Below, one piece after another: positions 37,613 to 52,159 of a stretch of 64,000 nucleotides of DNA. Positions within the stretch are counted from its first letter, which is position 1. Each line of letters starts with the position of its first letter. The position numbers were made by a program, and so were the translations under genes. The notes beneath the pieces were generated by a model. The model was not told where the DNA came from. It saw only the letters and a program-made list of their open reading frames with translations, and ran no database searches. This DNA comes from Proluteimonas luteida (GTDB taxonomy: Bacteria > Pseudomonadota > Gammaproteobacteria > Xanthomonadales > Xanthomonadaceae). The stretch covers positions 124,001 to 188,000 of the forward strand of contig NZ_JAIWPT010000003.1 of NCBI RefSeq assembly GCF_021191695.1, given 5' to 3'.

Positions 37613-38365
37613 TCATGGCGCGGCGTCCCGGGTCACGATGATCGGTTCGCCGCGGGTAACGACGACCGTGTGTTCGAACTGCGCGCCATAGCCCTTGGGG
37701 CAGATCAGCGACCAGCCGTCGTCGAGGTCTTCGGTGCGCGTGGCGTGGGTCGCCAGGAACGGCTCGACCGTGATCACCATGCCGTCGTGCAGGCGGCGGG
37801 TATCACGGCGATCGAAGTAGCCGGGAATCGAACCGGGCGCTTCGTGCAACGCGCGACCGACGCCGTGGCTCTGCAGATTGCGGATGATGCGGAAACCGCG
37901 GCGCGCGGCGACGGTCTCGATGGTGCGGCCGATGCCGCTGAGCAGCTCGCCTGCACGCAGCTGGGCGATGGCGGCATCGCGTGCTTCGCGGGTCGCGTCG
38001 AGCAGGCGCTGCTGCGCGGCGCTCGCGGTACCGACGACGAAGCTGGCGCCGGTGTCGGCGAAGAAGCTGTCGAGTTCGGCGGACACATCGATGTTGACCA
38101 GATCGCCATCGCGCAACGGCGTCGCATCCGGGATGCCGTGCGCGACGACACGGTTGACGCTGATGCAGGTCGCGGCGGGGAAGCCGTAGGTCAGCACCGG
38201 CGCGGACTGCGCGCCGGCGTCGCGCAGCATGTCGGCGCCGATGATGTCGAGCTCGCGCGGTGTTGTGCCGGCCAATGCCTGCGCGCGCATCGTCGCCAGG
38301 ATCCGCGCGACCAGCGCGCCGGCGCGCCGGAGGCCTTCGAGTTCTTCGAGGTTCTGGATGGTCAT
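37613..38365 (-). CDS. map: Type I methionine aminopeptidase
   Basis: A 250-residue metalloprotease that removes the initiator methionine from new proteins. The five metal ligands are visible: D93 (NIDVS), D104 (FADTG), H167 (SHGVGRALHEAP), E201 (VEPFL) and E231 (QFEHTVVV). No N-terminal SH3 extension. GGGAG lies 8 bases before the ATG. It is not next to rpsB/tsf, the usual site of a housekeeping map, so the genome may carry a second copy. Confidence 0.95.
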   Translation of the reverse strand: MTIQNLEELEGLRRAGALVARILATMRAQALAGTTPRELDIIGADMLRDAGAQSAPVLTYGFPAATCISVNRVVAHGIPDATPLRDGDLVNIDVSAELDSFFADTGASFVVGTASAAQQRLLDATREARDAAIAQLRAGELLSGIGRTIETVAARRGFRIIRNLQSHGVGRALHEAPGSIPGYFDRRDTRRLHDGMVITVEPFLATHATRTEDLDDGWSLICPKGYGAQFEHTVVVTRGEPIIVTRDAAP

Positions 38366-38402
38366 TCGCGGCTCCCGGTGTCCTGCGCTGCCCTCATCCC
38401 AA

Positions 38403-38425
38403 CCCCTCTCCCGAGGGGAGAGGGG
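38403..38425. repeat. CCCCTCTCCC palindrome upstream of map, downstream of ettA
   Basis: Perfect 10-bp stem CCCCTCTCCC / GGGAGAGGGG with loop GAG. On the minus strand it lies between ettA (ends 38484) and map (starts 38365). Similar words occur at 31115-31160. It looks like a dispersed palindromic element; no T-tract. Confidence 0.65.
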
Positions 38426-38483
38426 CTCACAACCTGCTTCGCTTCTCAATCCGCGTCCATCCGCGGATCCGTGGCAAAGGCGA

Positions 38484-40145
38484 TTACTTCAGCGCCTTGA
38501 ACCGCAGCCGCTTCGGGCCGGCGTCGTCGCCGAGGCGGCGCTTCTTGTCCTCTTCGTACTCGCGGTAGTTGCCCTGGAAGAACTCGACGTGGCTGTCGCC
38601 CTCGAACGCGAGGATATGCGTGGCGATGCGGTCGAGGAACCAGCGGTCATGCGAAATGACGAAGGTGTTGCCGGGGAACTCCAGCAGCGCGTCTTCCAGC
38701 GCACGCAGGGTCTCGATGTCGAGGTCGTTCGAGGGTTCGTCCAGCAGCAGCACATTGCCGCCCTGCAGCAGGGTCTTGGCCATGTGCAGGCGGCCGCGTT
38801 CGCCGCCCGACAGCGAGCCGACCATCTTCTGCTGGTCCTGGCCCTTGAAGTTGAAGCGGCCGATGTAGGCGCGCGACTGGATCTCCACGCCGTTGATGTT
38901 GAGGATGTCGGCGCCGCCGGAGATTTCCTGGAAGACGTTGTGGTTGCCTTCCAGCTTGTCGCGGCTCTGGTCGACGTAGGCCAGGTTCACGGTCGGCCCG
39001 ATGTCGATCTCGCCAGAGTCCGGCGTCTCCTTGCCGGTGATCATCTTGAACAGCGTCGACTTGCCGGCGCCGTTGGGACCGATGATGCCGACGATCGCGC
39101 CCGGCGGCACCACGAAGCTCAGGTCGTCGATCAGCAGGCGGTCGCCGAAGCGCTTGCTGACGTGCTTGAACTCGATGACCTTGTTGCCCAGGCGCTCGCC
39201 CGGCGGGATGAAGATCTCGTTGGTCTCGTTGCGCTTCTGGTAGTCCTGCGACTGCAGTTCCTCGAGCCGCGCCAGGCGCGCCTTGCCCTTGGAGCGGCCG
39301 CCCTTGGCGTTCTGCCGCGACCATTCCAGCTCCTTCTGGATCGCCTTCTGCCGCGACTTCTCCTGGTTCTCCTCTTGCTTCAGGCGCTCGTCCTTCTGCA
39401 CCAGCCAGTCGGTGTAGTTGCCCTTCCACGGGATGCCGCGGCCGCGGTCGAGTTCGAGGATCCACTCGGCGGCGTTGTCGAGGAAGTAGCGGTCATGGGT
39501 GACCGCGACCACGGTGCCGGTGTAGCGGGCCAGGAACTGCTCCAGCCATTCGACGGACTCGGCGTCCAGGTGGTTGGTCGGTTCGTCGAGCAGCAGCATG
39601 TCCGGCTTCTGCAGCAGCAGCCGGCACAGTGCGACGCGGCGCTTCTCGCCGCCCGACAGCGGCCCGATCTTCGCGTCCCACGGCGGCAGGCGCAGCGCGT
39701 CGGCGGCGACTTCCAGCTGGTTCTCCAGCGTATGTGCGTCGCCGGCGGCGAGGATCGCCTCCAGGCGTTCCTGTTCCTTGGCCAGGGCGTCGAAGTCGGC
39801 GCCCTCCTCGGCATAGGCGGCGTAGACCTGGTCCAGCGCGGCCTGCGCCTGCAGCACCTCGCCGACGCCTTCCTCCACTGCTTCGCGCACGGTCTTGTCG
39901 GGATCGAGCTGCGGCTCCTGGGCCAGGTAGCCGACCTTGATGCCGGGCTGCGGGCGCGCCTCGCCCTCGAAGTCCTGGTCCACGCCGGCCATGATCTTGA
40001 GCACGGTGGACTTGCCGGCGCCGTTGAGGCCCAGCAGGCCGATCTTGGCGCCGGGGAAGAACGACAGCGAGATGTCCTTGATGATCTGCCGCTTGGGCGG
40101 GACCACCTTGGACACGTGGTTCATGGTGTAGATGTATTGCGACAT
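38484..40145 (-). CDS. ettA: Energy-dependent translational throttle protein EttA (ABC-F)
   Basis: A 553-residue soluble ABC-F ATPase that binds the ribosomal E site and tunes the first elongation step to the ATP/ADP ratio. Two ATPase domains: Walker [10 protein letters not shown] (39-47) and GPNGAGKST, signatures LSGGEKRR and LSGGERGR, Walker [12 protein letters not shown] and [11 protein letters not shown]. The interdomain linker is rich in basic and Gln residues ([18 protein letters not shown]). [14 protein letters not shown] is the characteristic EttA start, used instead of the longer open frame to 40277. Confidence 0.96.
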   Translation of the reverse strand: MSQYIYTMNHVSKVVPPKRQIIKDISLSFFPGAKIGLLGLNGAGKSTVLKIMAGVDQDFEGEARPQPGIKVGYLAQEPQLDPDKTVREAVEEGVGEVLQAQAALDQVYAAYAEEGADFDALAKEQERLEAILAAGDAHTLENQLEVAADALRLPPWDAKIGPLSGGEKRRVALCRLLLQKPDMLLLDEPTNHLDAESVEWLEQFLARYTGTVVAVTHDRYFLDNAAEWILELDRGRGIPWKGNYTDWLVQKDERLKQEENQEKSRQKAIQKELEWSRQNAKGGRSKGKARLARLEELQSQDYQKRNETNEIFIPPGERLGNKVIEFKHVSKRFGDRLLIDDLSFVVPPGAIVGIIGPNGAGKSTLFKMITGKETPDSGEIDIGPTVNLAYVDQSRDKLEGNHNVFQEISGGADILNINGVEIQSRAYIGRFNFKGQDQQKMVGSLSGGERGRLHMAKTLLQGGNVLLLDEPSNDLDIETLRALEDALLEFPGNTFVISHDRWFLDRIATHILAFEGDSHVEFFQGNYREYEEDKKRRLGDDAGPKRLRFKALK

Positions 40146-40281
40146 GGGAATCCGGCTGGAAGACAGGTGACAGGACCGACCGCCCGCACGCGCGGTGCGG
40201 GTGCAGGTGCGGGATTGGGAAATCGGGCCCGCCATTATCGCGCATCGCGCCGCGGGCGGCATCCGCGGCGCCCGCACCCGT

Positions 40282-41499
40282 TCAGCGTGGGCGGACGCGG
40301 TCGCCGTCGTCCAGCGCGTTGTCCGGGTGCACGACGACGCGATCGCTGGCCTGCAGCCCGTCGAGGATCTCGACCCAGCCTCCGCCCTGCAGGCCGATGG
40401 TGACGGGCGTCAGCCGCGCGCGCCGGCCGTCGATCAGGAACACCGCCGCGCCGTCGCCGGCGCGCAGTACCGCGCTGGCAGGGGCGCGCAGCGCGTCCTC
40501 GCGTTCGCGCAGGACGAAGCGGGCGTTGACCCGGTAGGCCTCGCCCAGGTGCTGCCAGGTCTGCGGGTCGCCGGTCAGCTCGACGATCACCCAGGCCCGC
40601 TGTTCCTCCACGCCGAGCGCCGAGGTGCGGGTGAATCCGCCCGGCTCGACGCGCCGCACGGTGCCCGTCAGCGCGGCGTCCTCGCCCCAGCGCAGCAGTT
40701 CCACGCGCATGCCCTCGCGCAGGCGCACCGCGTCGGCAGACAGCACGTCGACCTCGACCTCCAGTGCCGCCGGGTCGCCGATCTCGATCAGCGGCTCGCC
40801 GGCCTGCACCGGCCGCGCACTCTCGTAGTGGCGGCGCAGGACCACGCCATCGACTGGAGCGACGAGTTCGAATTCGGCGTCGCCGTCCAGCTGGCCGCGG
40901 GCCAGCATGGCCTCGGCCGCGTGCATCTGGTGTTCCGCGGTGGCCTGGCGGTGGCGGGCGCTGGCGGCCTCGCGCGCGCTGCGCTGGCGCGCGGTCTCGG
41001 CGCGCTCCGCGGTTTCGGCCGCGACCAGCCGGTCCTGCGCCAGCACGCGCAGGCGCGCCGCCTCGGCGCTGGCCTGGTGCGCGGCCGCCTCTGCTGCCGC
41101 GGCGTCCTCGCGGGCGGCGTCGAGGCTGGCGCGGGCGCCGGCGACCCAGGCTTCGGTGGCAGCACGGGTGCGTGCGTCCAGCGGCGCCGCGCTGCCGGCA
41201 TCGAGCACCACCAGCGTCTGTCCGGCCTCGACCCTGTCGCCGGGCACCAGGGTCATGCGCCGGGCGCTGGCGCCGACCGGTGCGGCGATCACGTAGCGCT
41301 CGCGCAGCCGGGTGCGGCCCTCGGCCTCCAGCGTCTCGCGGACCTCGCCGCGTTCCGCCGTGCCGCTGTCCACCAGTTGCGCGCTGGGCCACAGCACGAC
41401 CGCCAGCAGCACCAGCACCACCAGGCCGGCGGCGAGATGGCGCGCGCGCTTGAGGCGGGCATGCTGCGGACGGGCATGCTTGGGGCGGTCGGATGTCAT
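40282..41499 (-). CDS. Periplasmic adaptor (HlyD/MacA-like) of an ABC exporter
   Basis: A 405-residue membrane fusion protein: N-terminal anchor about 21-38, split biotinyl-lipoyl halves ([19 protein letters not shown] and [18 protein letters not shown]), a long Ala/Glu-rich coiled-coil hairpin between them (about 105-205), and a beta-barrel plus membrane-proximal domain. It would link the ABC permease and ATPase encoded just upstream (41521-44603) to an outer-membrane channel encoded elsewhere. It is 21 bp after the permease stop. Confidence 0.88.
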   Translation of the reverse strand: MTSDRPKHARPQHARLKRARHLAAGLVVLVLLAVVLWPSAQLVDSGTAERGEVRETLEAEGRTRLRERYVIAAPVGASARRMTLVPGDRVEAGQTLVVLDAGSAAPLDARTRAATEAWVAGARASLDAAREDAAAAEAAAHQASAEAARLRVLAQDRLVAAETAERAETARQRSAREAASARHRQATAEHQMHAAEAMLARGQLDGDAEFELVAPVDGVVLRRHYESARPVQAGEPLIEIGDPAALEVEVDVLSADAVRLREGMRVELLRWGEDAALTGTVRRVEPGGFTRTSALGVEEQRAWVIVELTGDPQTWQHLGEAYRVNARFVLREREDALRAPASAVLRAGDGAAVFLIDGRRARLTPVTIGLQGGGWVEILDGLQASDRVVVHPDNALDDGDRVRPR

Positions 41500-41520
41500 C
41501 GGGTCGATTCTCCCATGGCG

Positions 41521-43137
41521 TCATTCCCTGGCCTTGAGTACGGCGACGAGGTCGAGGCGGTCGAGCCGGCGCAGCACCAGCAGGCCGGACAGCACGGTGG
41601 TGACGAGCACGACGAGCCCGGCGACGGCGAAGCCCGACGGCGCCAGCACCAGCGGGATCCGGTACAGGTCGGTGGCCAGGCCCCCGACCAGCAGTGCGGA
41701 CAGTGCGTAGCCGAGCGCGAAGCCCGGCAGCAGGGCGAGGAAGCTCAGGGTCAGCAGTTCGCCGAACAGCAGGGCGCGCGCCTCGCCGCGGGTATAGCCG
41801 AGCACGCGCAGGCTGGCCAGCTCGTGGCCGCGCTCGGCCAGGGTGATGCGGGCGCTGTTGTAGACCACGCCGGCAGCGATGCTGGCGGCCATCGCGGTGA
41901 TCGCCAGGGTGAAGGTCAGCATGGTCCGGGCCATGGTGTCGCGGAAGCTGCGGATGGTCGCGCCGCGGTCGGCGACCGCGGCCACGCGCGGGCGGCCACG
42001 CAGTTCCTGCACGATCCCGGCACGCGAATCCGGCGTCGCCAGCGCCAGCCATGCGCCCGACAGCGCGTCGTCCTCGCCGAGCAGGCGGTTGACCGTGTCC
42101 TGGCGCGCGTAGGCGCCGGCCCCGAGGTACTCGCTGACCAGGCCGGCCACCGGCACCGGCAGCGTGCGGCGATGGCCTTCGAGGAACTCGACGTCGAGCA
42201 TGTCGCCGGGCCGCACCGCCAGCAGTTCGCCGAGATAGTCGGTGAGCAGCAGGCCCTGCGCGGGCGGCGCGACGGGCTGCAACCGGCGGTCCAGGACCCG
42301 CTTGAGGTCCGCATCCGGCGGCAGGCCCTGCAGCGCGGTGCGGTACTCGCGGTGACCGTTGCGCAGGCGCACGGCGGCGCTGCGGAACGGTTCGACCGCG
42401 CGCACGCCGGGCAGTGCAGCCAGTTCCTGCGCGGCGCGGCCCGAGGCCGGTTCGGTGAAGGTGACGGTGAAATCGTCGCGCTGGGCGAGGCCGAACTGCA
42501 CGTCGACGATATGGTCGATCGCGTCGCCCATGAAGCTCGCCATCACCAGCACGCCCAGCCCCAGGCCGATACCGGACACCGACAGCCCGGTCCGCAGCGG
42601 GCGCCGCTCGAGGTTGCGCAGGATCATCCGCGCCGCCGGGTCGAGCAGGGCACCGAGGCCGAGCCGCTCGGTCAGCGTGGGCCGGAACGTTGCCGGCGCC
42701 TCGGGCCGCATCGCCTCGGCCGGCGGCAGCGCGAACGCCCGCCGCAGGCCGCCGAAGGTGCCGATCGCGGCCGCCGCCAGCGCGAAGGCGAACGCCAGCA
42801 GCACCACCGAGGGCTGCAGCGACCAGGCCAGGAACGGAAAGCTGTAGAACTGCATGTACAGGTTTGCCATCGCCCGGCCCAGCCACGCGCCCAGCGCCAC
42901 CGCCGGCAGCACGCCGATGCCGGCCACCAGCAGCGCCAGCTGGCCGTAGTGCAGCGCGACCTCCCAGCGGCTGTAGCCGAAGGCCTTCAGCAGGGCGATC
43001 TGTTCGCGCTGGGCGCCGATCAGGCGGCCGATCACCACGTTGAGCAGGAACGCGGCGACGCCGAGGAAGATCGCGGTGAACATCCGCGTCATCGTGCGCA
43101 GCTGGGTCAGCTCCTCGTCGAGGAAGCGGTGCGACAT
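41521..43137 (-). CDS. C-terminal fragment of the FtsX-type permease
   Basis: 538 residues if translated from the ATG at 43137. It starts at the last part of the periplasmic region, then FTAIFLGVAAFLLNVVIGRL and further helices, a second periplasmic domain and the final FtsX domain (LRVLGYTRGEARALLFGELL). It holds most membrane helices and could fold alone only if paired with the N-terminal fragment. Upstream of the adaptor gene. Confidence 0.72.
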   Translation of the reverse strand: MSHRFLDEELTQLRTMTRMFTAIFLGVAAFLLNVVIGRLIGAQREQIALLKAFGYSRWEVALHYGQLALLVAGIGVLPAVALGAWLGRAMANLYMQFYSFPFLAWSLQPSVVLLAFAFALAAAAIGTFGGLRRAFALPPAEAMRPEAPATFRPTLTERLGLGALLDPAARMILRNLERRPLRTGLSVSGIGLGLGVLVMASFMGDAIDHIVDVQFGLAQRDDFTVTFTEPASGRAAQELAALPGVRAVEPFRSAAVRLRNGHREYRTALQGLPPDADLKRVLDRRLQPVAPPAQGLLLTDYLGELLAVRPGDMLDVEFLEGHRRTLPVPVAGLVSEYLGAGAYARQDTVNRLLGEDDALSGAWLALATPDSRAGIVQELRGRPRVAAVADRGATIRSFRDTMARTMLTFTLAITAMAASIAAGVVYNSARITLAERGHELASLRVLGYTRGEARALLFGELLTLSFLALLPGFALGYALSALLVGGLATDLYRIPLVLAPSGFAVAGLVVLVTTVLSGLLVLRRLDRLDLVAVLKARE

Positions 43138-43140
43138 CTG

Positions 43141-43877
43141 TTAGTCGCGGCCATGGGCGCCGGTGCCGCCGTATGGCGCGAGCAGGGCGTCGAGTGCGTC
43201 GATGACGTCGCCTTCGCTGGCGTCGCGTTCCAGCGTCAGCGCCAGGTCGTTGAACGCGCCGTCGAGGTCGAAGGCGTTGGCCAGCGATTCGCGTTGCATC
43301 CACAGCACGCCGAAGCGCATGAAGTCGGGGAACACGTCGCCGGGCCGGATCTGGTAGACGAACTCCGGCGACAGGCCGATGCCGCTGATCCGCAGGCCCT
43401 GGCGGCGACCGTTGAGCACCGCGTCGACGGCGTCGCCCGGCCGCAGCCCGTGGGCCTGGGCGAAGGCTTCGCCCAGGACGATCTCGTCGTCGGCCGCCGG
43501 CATCGCGCCCTCGCGCAGGTACACGCGGTTGAGGCCGGGGTCGCCGGGGCCGGGCAGGGACATGATCTGCCCGGACACCGCCTCGTCGAAGCCGGCGATC
43601 TCCAGGTTGGCGTAGCCGGTCACGCGCGCTTCGGCCTCGCGCACGCCCGGGATCGCGCGCACGGCGTCGGCCAGCGGCAGCGGCGCGCGCTTGAGCCCGG
43701 CGAAGACGTCGGCGAAGCGGTACTCGGCGTAGTACAGGGCCCGGGTCTGCGACAGCGCGTGGTAGTTGCCCTGCGCCATCACCATGGTCGCGATGCCGGC
43801 GATCATGACCGCGGCGATCGCGATCGCCTGCCCGCGCATCTGCCGGAACTCGCGCAGCAGCTTGCGGTGCAGCGGCG

Positions 43878-43881
<4 letters not shown>
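43141..43881 (-). CDS. N-terminal fragment of the FtsX-type permease
   Basis: 246 residues from a GTG at 43881 that overlaps the ATPase stop (GTGA). It has the first membrane helix (about 18-36, [16 protein letters not shown]) and the MacB-like periplasmic domain up to [17 protein letters not shown], then TAA. Alone it has one membrane helix and no FtsX core, so it is not a working permease. Confidence 0.7.
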
Positions 43882-44603
<722 letters not shown>

Positions 44604-44686
44604 GGTCTCGATTCTAGGGCGCGCGGCGGCCCCGACATTGATCGCGCGCAAGAAACCCGGTCCCGGCGACCGCGTCCGCGAGCCGA

Positions 44687-44692
44687 TACAAT
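44687..44692 (+). promoter_or_regulatory. Possible -10 box of glyA
   Basis: TACAAT lies 34 bases before the glyA start in a GC-rich background. No good -35 is visible at 16-18 bases upstream. Confidence 0.4.
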
Positions 44693-44725
44693 TGGCGTTC
44701 GCCCCGCCGCTGCCCCGGAGTTCCG

Positions 44726-45994
<1,269 letters not shown>

Positions 45995-46060
45995 ATCCGG
46001 GCGGTTGGTCAGCGGCCGGCCCCCGGGACCGCCGGGTCGAACCGGGCACCTGCGTTTCAT

Positions 46061-46088
46061 CCGACGGGGGGTGATCCATCCCCGTCGG
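46061..46088. terminator. Hairpin between converging glyA and hydrolase genes
   Basis: Perfect 9-bp stem CCGACGGGG / CCCCGTCGG with 10-base loop, 67 bases after glyA and 68 before the hydrolase stop. It lacks T-tracts; position suggests a shared 3' end structure. Confidence 0.4.
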
Positions 46089-46155
46089 CCATCCTGCCGA
46101 TGCGTTTCCCGGGTGCGGGAGACGCGGCCGGGATGCGCGGACGCGCCAGGCGCGT

Positions 46156-47274
46156 TCAGTCCACCTGCGGGTCTTCCGGACGGGCGCTGGCCCCGGCCTG
46201 CGACACCAGGGTTTCGCGGAAAAACGCCAGCGCACGCGCGTTGACGCGGGCATGCACGGCGCCACGGTCCACGCCGGGCGGATCGGTGCAGATCGTCGGG
46301 GCCGCCTGCGCCATCGCAGCCGGGCACGTCGGCAGGAACACCCAGTGGTCGGCGTCGGGTACCGCCAGCTGGCCGGTGCCGTCCGGGAGCAGGGCCAGCA
46401 GGTGGCCTGCGTTCTCGGCCGGAGGCAGGATGCGGTCCTGCTCCGCATAGGCTACGAACACGGGCGCGGTCACCGCCGCCAGGCCGTCGGCGTCGAAGGG
46501 CACGCTGGTCGGCGCCATCAGGAACGCCGCGCGGATGCGCGCGTCTGCGGGAGCGCCCCAGCGGTGCAGTTCGCCGTCCAGATCACGGGTGAACGCCTCG
46601 GCGGAGGCGTGTCCGCCGTCCTCGACCAGGCGGTCGACGAAGTCGCAGGTCTTGCGGTCCTGGGATTGCCGCCGGCAATAGCCGAGATAGCGTCCGAAGC
46701 GCGGGACCGCACCCAGCAGCACCAGGCCGGTGTAGCCGCCGTCGGAGAAGCCGGCCATGCCGATGCGGTGGGGATCGATCCGGTCGCGCCACTCGGGCGC
46801 CTGCAGCAGGTGATCGAGCAGCGCCGAGATTTGCCGCGGACGGCCGAACAGCACCTCCGGCTGGCCGGCGCCGCCGGGGTCGCGCAGGTTGTCGCGCGGG
46901 TGCTCCACCGCGGCCACCACGAAGCCGTGTGCGGCGAGATGGGTGGCGAGGTCGTGGTGGCCGAGCGATTCGCCGCCCTGTCCGTGGGAGATCAGCACCA
47001 GTGGGTACCGGTCCCGGGCAATGGCGGCCCCGGGGGTCGCATCGACCTGGTACCCGCCGATGCCGGCGGGCGCGTCCGCCCGCGCGGCGGTGGGGTAGAA
47101 GACGTGTGCCCGCATCGGTGCGCCCGAAACCGGATCGCGCGCCTCGATCGTCGCCAGTCCGGTGCCGGCGGCGTGAGCCGGCATCGCAGTCGCCGGTACG
47201 GTCGGAAGCAGTGCGAGCAGGACGATGCACGCGCGAAGCCAGGCGCGGGAAATTGCCGGTGCGCAAAGGGACAT
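46156..47274 (-). CDS. Exported alpha/beta hydrolase (dienelactone/PAF-acetylhydrolase-like)
   Basis: A 372-residue protein with a signal peptide (about 1-36) and an alpha/beta-hydrolase core: [10 protein letters not shown] oxyanion region, nucleophile GFS177DGG, D280 (AEQDRILPP) and H310 (DADHWVF). The long insert between strands (about 185-245) carries four Cys that may pair in the periplasm. Related family members cleave esters or lactones; the substrate is unknown. It sits alone between glyA and nrdR on the opposite strand. Confidence 0.82.
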   Translation of the reverse strand: MSLCAPAISRAWLRACIVLLALLPTVPATAMPAHAAGTGLATIEARDPVSGAPMRAHVFYPTAARADAPAGIGGYQVDATPGAAIARDRYPLVLISHGQGGESLGHHDLATHLAAHGFVVAAVEHPRDNLRDPGGAGQPEVLFGRPRQISALLDHLLQAPEWRDRIDPHRIGMAGFSDGGYTGLVLLGAVPRFGRYLGYCRRQSQDRKTCDFVDRLVEDGGHASAEAFTRDLDGELHRWGAPADARIRAAFLMAPTSVPFDADGLAAVTAPVFVAYAEQDRILPPAENAGHLLALLPDGTGQLAVPDADHWVFLPTCPAAMAQAAPTICTDPPGVDRGAVHARVNARALAFFRETLVSQAGASARPEDPQVD

Positions 47275-47397
47275 TGGCGGATCCTGGACGGCCGTCGGAG
47301 CGGGATGGCGAGATTACCCCGCGCGGGCCGGCGCCGTGACCGCGGCGCGCCGCCCCCGTACACTGCAGGGAATCCCCGCAGCCGCCGCGCGTCGCCG

Positions 47398-47934
47398 ATG
47401 CACTGTCCCTTCTGCCAGCATACCGACACCCGCGTGATCGACTCGCGCGTGTCCGAGGACGGCGCGACGATCCGCCGCCGCCGCGAATGCGAGGCCTGCG
47501 GCGACCGCTTCTCGACGATCGAGACCATCGAGCTGAAGCTGCCGGCAATCATCAAGTCCGATGGCCGGCGCGAGCAGTTCGATGCCAAGAAGCTGCGCGT
47601 GGGCTTCGACCGGGCGCTGCAGAAGCGGCCGGTGTCCGAGGAGCAGATCGAGGCCGCGGTGCGTGCCGTGGTGCAGGCGGTCCGGATGAGCGGAGAGCGT
47701 GAACTGCCCTCGATCCGCATCGGCGAGTTCGTGATGACCGAGCTGCGCAAGCTCGACCACGTCGCCTACGTGCGCTTCGCCTCGGTCTACCGCGCGTTCG
47801 AGGACGTGGCCGATTTCCGCGAGGAACTCGACCGTCTCGAACGCGACCTGCCCGGCGAGGGCCAGTTGCCGCTGCTGTCCGGCGACGTGGTGCCCTTCGA
47901 CAAGGGCAGCAAGGGCAAGGGCCGCAAGCGGTGA
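47398..47934 (+). CDS. nrdR: Transcriptional repressor NrdR
   Basis: A 178-residue repressor of ribonucleotide reductase genes that senses ATP/dATP. Zinc ribbon C3xxC6 and C31xxC34 ([16 protein letters not shown]), then an ATP-cone (about 49-139). The tail is longer than usual and Lys/Gly-rich. ribD overlaps its stop by GTGA, a common pairing in proteobacteria. Confidence 0.96.
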   Translation: MHCPFCQHTDTRVIDSRVSEDGATIRRRRECEACGDRFSTIETIELKLPAIIKSDGRREQFDAKKLRVGFDRALQKRPVSEEQIEAAVRAVVQAVRMSGERELPSIRIGEFVMTELRKLDHVAYVRFASVYRAFEDVADFREELDRLERDLPGEGQLPLLSGDVVPFDKGSKGKGRKR

Positions 47935-49040
47935 GCGAAGCGGACGCGGTGGCATTCACCGCCACCGACCACGCGATGATGGCCCGCGCGTTGCGCCTGG
48001 CCGAACGCGGCGCCTGGACCACGCGGCCCAACCCGATGGTGGGTTGCGTGATCGTGCAGGCGGGCGAGGTCGTCGGCGAAGGCTGGCACCAGCGCAAGGG
48101 CGGGCCGCATGCGGAGGTGTTCGCGCTGCAGGCGGCGGGTGAGCGGGCGCGTGGCGCCACCGCCTACGTGACCCTGGAGCCGTGCGCGCATACCGGCAGT
48201 ACCGGCCCGTGCGCGGACGCGCTGGTGGCCGCGGGCGTCGCGCGCGTGGTTGCGGCGATGCGCGACCCGTTCCCGCAGGTCGACGGTGCCGGTTTCGACC
48301 GGCTGCGCGCGGCCGGGATCGAGGTCGCGTCGGGCCTGCTGGAGGCCGAGGCGCGCACGCTCAACCAGGGCTACCTGTCGCGGCTGGAGCGCGGCCGGCC
48401 GTGGCTGCGGGTCAAGCTCGCCTGCAGCCTCGACGGGCGCACCGCGATGGCCAACGGCGATTCCAAGTGGATCAGCGGCGAGGCCTCGCGCCGCGACGTG
48501 ATGCGCTGGCGCGCGCGCAGCGGCGCGCTGCTGACCGGCAGCGGCACGGTGCTGGCGGACGATCCGCAGCTGACCGTCCGGCTCGGCGACGACACGCCGG
48601 TGGTGGCGCCGCTGCGGGTGGTGCTGGACGCGGGCCTGGCGACCGCGGCGCGCGGCCGGGTGCGCGACGGGGCCGCGCCGACCCTGTACCTGCACGCCGC
48701 CGATGCCAAGGTGCCGCGCGGCTTCGACGCGGCGCGGATGGCGGTGCCGCGCCGCGCCGGCCAGCTCGACCTGGAGGCGGTGCTGGCGCTGCTGGCGGGG
48801 CAGGGCATCAACGAGGTCCAGGTCGAGGCCGGCGCGACCCTGTCGGGCGCGTTCCTGCGCGCGGGGCTGGTCGACGAGCTGCTGCTGTACATCGCGCCGG
48901 TGCTGCTGGGCGACCGTGCGCGGCCGCTGTTCGAGGGGCTGGGCATCGACGCGATGGCGCAGCGGCTGCACCTGCGGGCCGTCGATACCCGCCAGGTCGG
49001 CGACGACCTGCGCCTGCTGCTGCGCCCGGCCGCAGCCTGA
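47931..49040 (+). CDS. ribD: Bifunctional riboflavin deaminase/reductase RibD
   Basis: A 369-residue enzyme for two early riboflavin steps: N-terminal deaminase with zinc site H60-A-E62, P-C85 and C94 ([11 protein letters not shown]), and C-terminal reductase (about 155-366, [18 protein letters not shown] and [14 protein letters not shown]). GTG start at 47931, coupled to nrdR. The usual next rib genes (ribC/E, ribBA, ribH) are not here; aspS follows instead. Confidence 0.96.
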   Translation: MSEADAVAFTATDHAMMARALRLAERGAWTTRPNPMVGCVIVQAGEVVGEGWHQRKGGPHAEVFALQAAGERARGATAYVTLEPCAHTGSTGPCADALVAAGVARVVAAMRDPFPQVDGAGFDRLRAAGIEVASGLLEAEARTLNQGYLSRLERGRPWLRVKLACSLDGRTAMANGDSKWISGEASRRDVMRWRARSGALLTGSGTVLADDPQLTVRLGDDTPVVAPLRVVLDAGLATAARGRVRDGAAPTLYLHAADAKVPRGFDAARMAVPRRAGQLDLEAVLALLAGQGINEVQVEAGATLSGAFLRAGLVDELLLYIAPVLLGDRARPLFEGLGIDAMAQRLHLRAVDTRQVGDDLRLLLRPAAA

Positions 49041-49073
49041 GCGGCAGACGCAGCGCGACCGCAGGCCTGCCGC

Positions 49074-49079
49074 TAAAAT
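49074..49079 (+). promoter_or_regulatory. Possible -10 box of aspS
   Basis: TAAAAT, 51 bases before the aspS start, matches the -10-like sequence upstream of yebC (58736). No clear -35. Confidence 0.4.
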
Positions 49080-49130
49080 ACCGGTTTTCCCGTCCCGTCC
49101 GGGGCGGCGGTCCCTTCTCCCGGAGTTCCC

Positions 49131-50906
<1,776 letters not shown>

Positions 50907-50971
50907 AGGCCGGGAGCAGGTCGTCCGCTGCGGCGGCGACCCACTCCGCCGGTCGCCGTGCCGACCGCCGG

Positions 50972-51901
50972 TCAGGCGGGCGCCGCGCGTATCAGCCCGG
51001 TTTCCCTGCGCGGCGGGGCGCCGAACAGGCGCTTGTACTCGCGGTTGAACTGCGACGCGCTCTCGTAGCCGACCCGGTGCGCGGCGGTGTTGGCTTCCAG
51101 GCCTTCGACCAGCATCAGCCGCCGCGCCTCGTGCAGGCGCAGCTGCTTCTGGAACTGCAGCGGCGACATCGCGGTCACCGCCTTGAACTGGTGATGCAGC
51201 GACGAGGCGCTCATGTGCAGCGACTGCGCCAGCGCCTCGATGTTCAGCGGCTGCGGGTAGTCGCGCTTGAGCGCCTCCACCGCGCGCGCGATGCGCTGCG
51301 TGCGGCCGTTGACGGCGGCGACCTCGCGCAGCCGGTATCCCAGTTCGCCGCCCAGGACCCGGTAGTGGATCTCGCGCAGGGTCAGCGGCGCCAGCACCGG
51401 GATGTCCTGCGGGGCGTCCAGCAGCCGCAACAGCCGCAGCACGGCATCGAGCAACGATCCGGTGACGCGGGCACAGTAGAGCCCGCGGTCGACGCCGGTG
51501 CCTGCGATGCCGTCGCGGCCTTCCAGGATCAGGTCGGCGATCTCGCGCGGGTCGACGTCGATCCGCAGGCTCAGGTACGGTTTTTCCGGAGTCGCCTCGG
51601 TCACCTGGCTGACCATCGGCAGGGTCACCGAGATCACCAGGTAGTTCAGCGGGTCGTAGACGTAGGTGTCGCCACCCAGCATGGTGATCTTGCTGCCCTG
51701 CGCGACGAAGCCCAGCCCGGGTTCGTAGATGCCGGGTGCGCAGGGTGTGGGGGCGCTGGCGCGCATCAGCGAGAGCGGGCCGATCCGCGTGGCCTGGCGG
51801 CCTTCGGCAGGGGCGAAGCGGTCAATCAGCCCGACCAGCTCCGCCTGCTGCCCGGTCGTCGCAACGCCATCGCCGGATCGGGGAAAAGCAAGCTGCATCA
51901 T
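50972..51901 (-). CDS. AraC-family regulator
   Basis: A 309-residue regulator with an N-terminal AraC_N-type sensor domain (SLMRASAPTPCAPGIYEPGL, VYDPLNYLVISVTLP) and two C-terminal helix-turn-helix motifs (LNIEALAQSLHMSASSLHHQ and AAHRVGYESASQFNREYKRL). Divergent from the RND efflux genes across 258 bp, so it probably controls them and perhaps itself. Two adjacent ATGs (51901, 51898). Confidence 0.93.
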   Translation of the reverse strand: MMQLAFPRSGDGVATTGQQAELVGLIDRFAPAEGRQATRIGPLSLMRASAPTPCAPGIYEPGLGFVAQGSKITMLGGDTYVYDPLNYLVISVTLPMVSQVTEATPEKPYLSLRIDVDPREIADLILEGRDGIAGTGVDRGLYCARVTGSLLDAVLRLLRLLDAPQDIPVLAPLTLREIHYRVLGGELGYRLREVAAVNGRTQRIARAVEALKRDYPQPLNIEALAQSLHMSASSLHHQFKAVTAMSPLQFQKQLRLHEARRLMLVEGLEANTAAHRVGYESASQFNREYKRLFGAPPRRETGLIRAAPA

Positions 51902-52159
51902 GGGGTTCCGTGCTGCGGGGCGGACCCGGACACTATGCCCATGGTGTTGTCCGCCCAGTCATGCTGCACTGCACGAATTGCAGGATCAGGCAATTTTCAG
52001 GCAGCAATGGTCTAGCTGCGGCGGTGGCCGGACGCCTAACGTTTCCGTGCACTGCCGGCGACGTCGCGGCCCTGGCCCGTTCGTCATCGTGCCTTCCAGG
52101 GCGGCCCGTCCCGGCAACCGTCCGGCCGTTACTCCCGCCACCCCACCGGGATTCCCACG
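51902..52159. promoter_or_regulatory. Divergent control region between AraC gene and RND pump
   Basis: 258 bp without a gene. It is less GC-rich around 51960-52010 than its surroundings. It contains an 8-bp inverted repeat GGGCGGAC (51918-51925) / GTCCGCCC (51949-51956) and a cluster of CTGCA/GCAATT words (51963-52010). These are candidates for regulator sites; no promoter pair is clear. Confidence 0.4.
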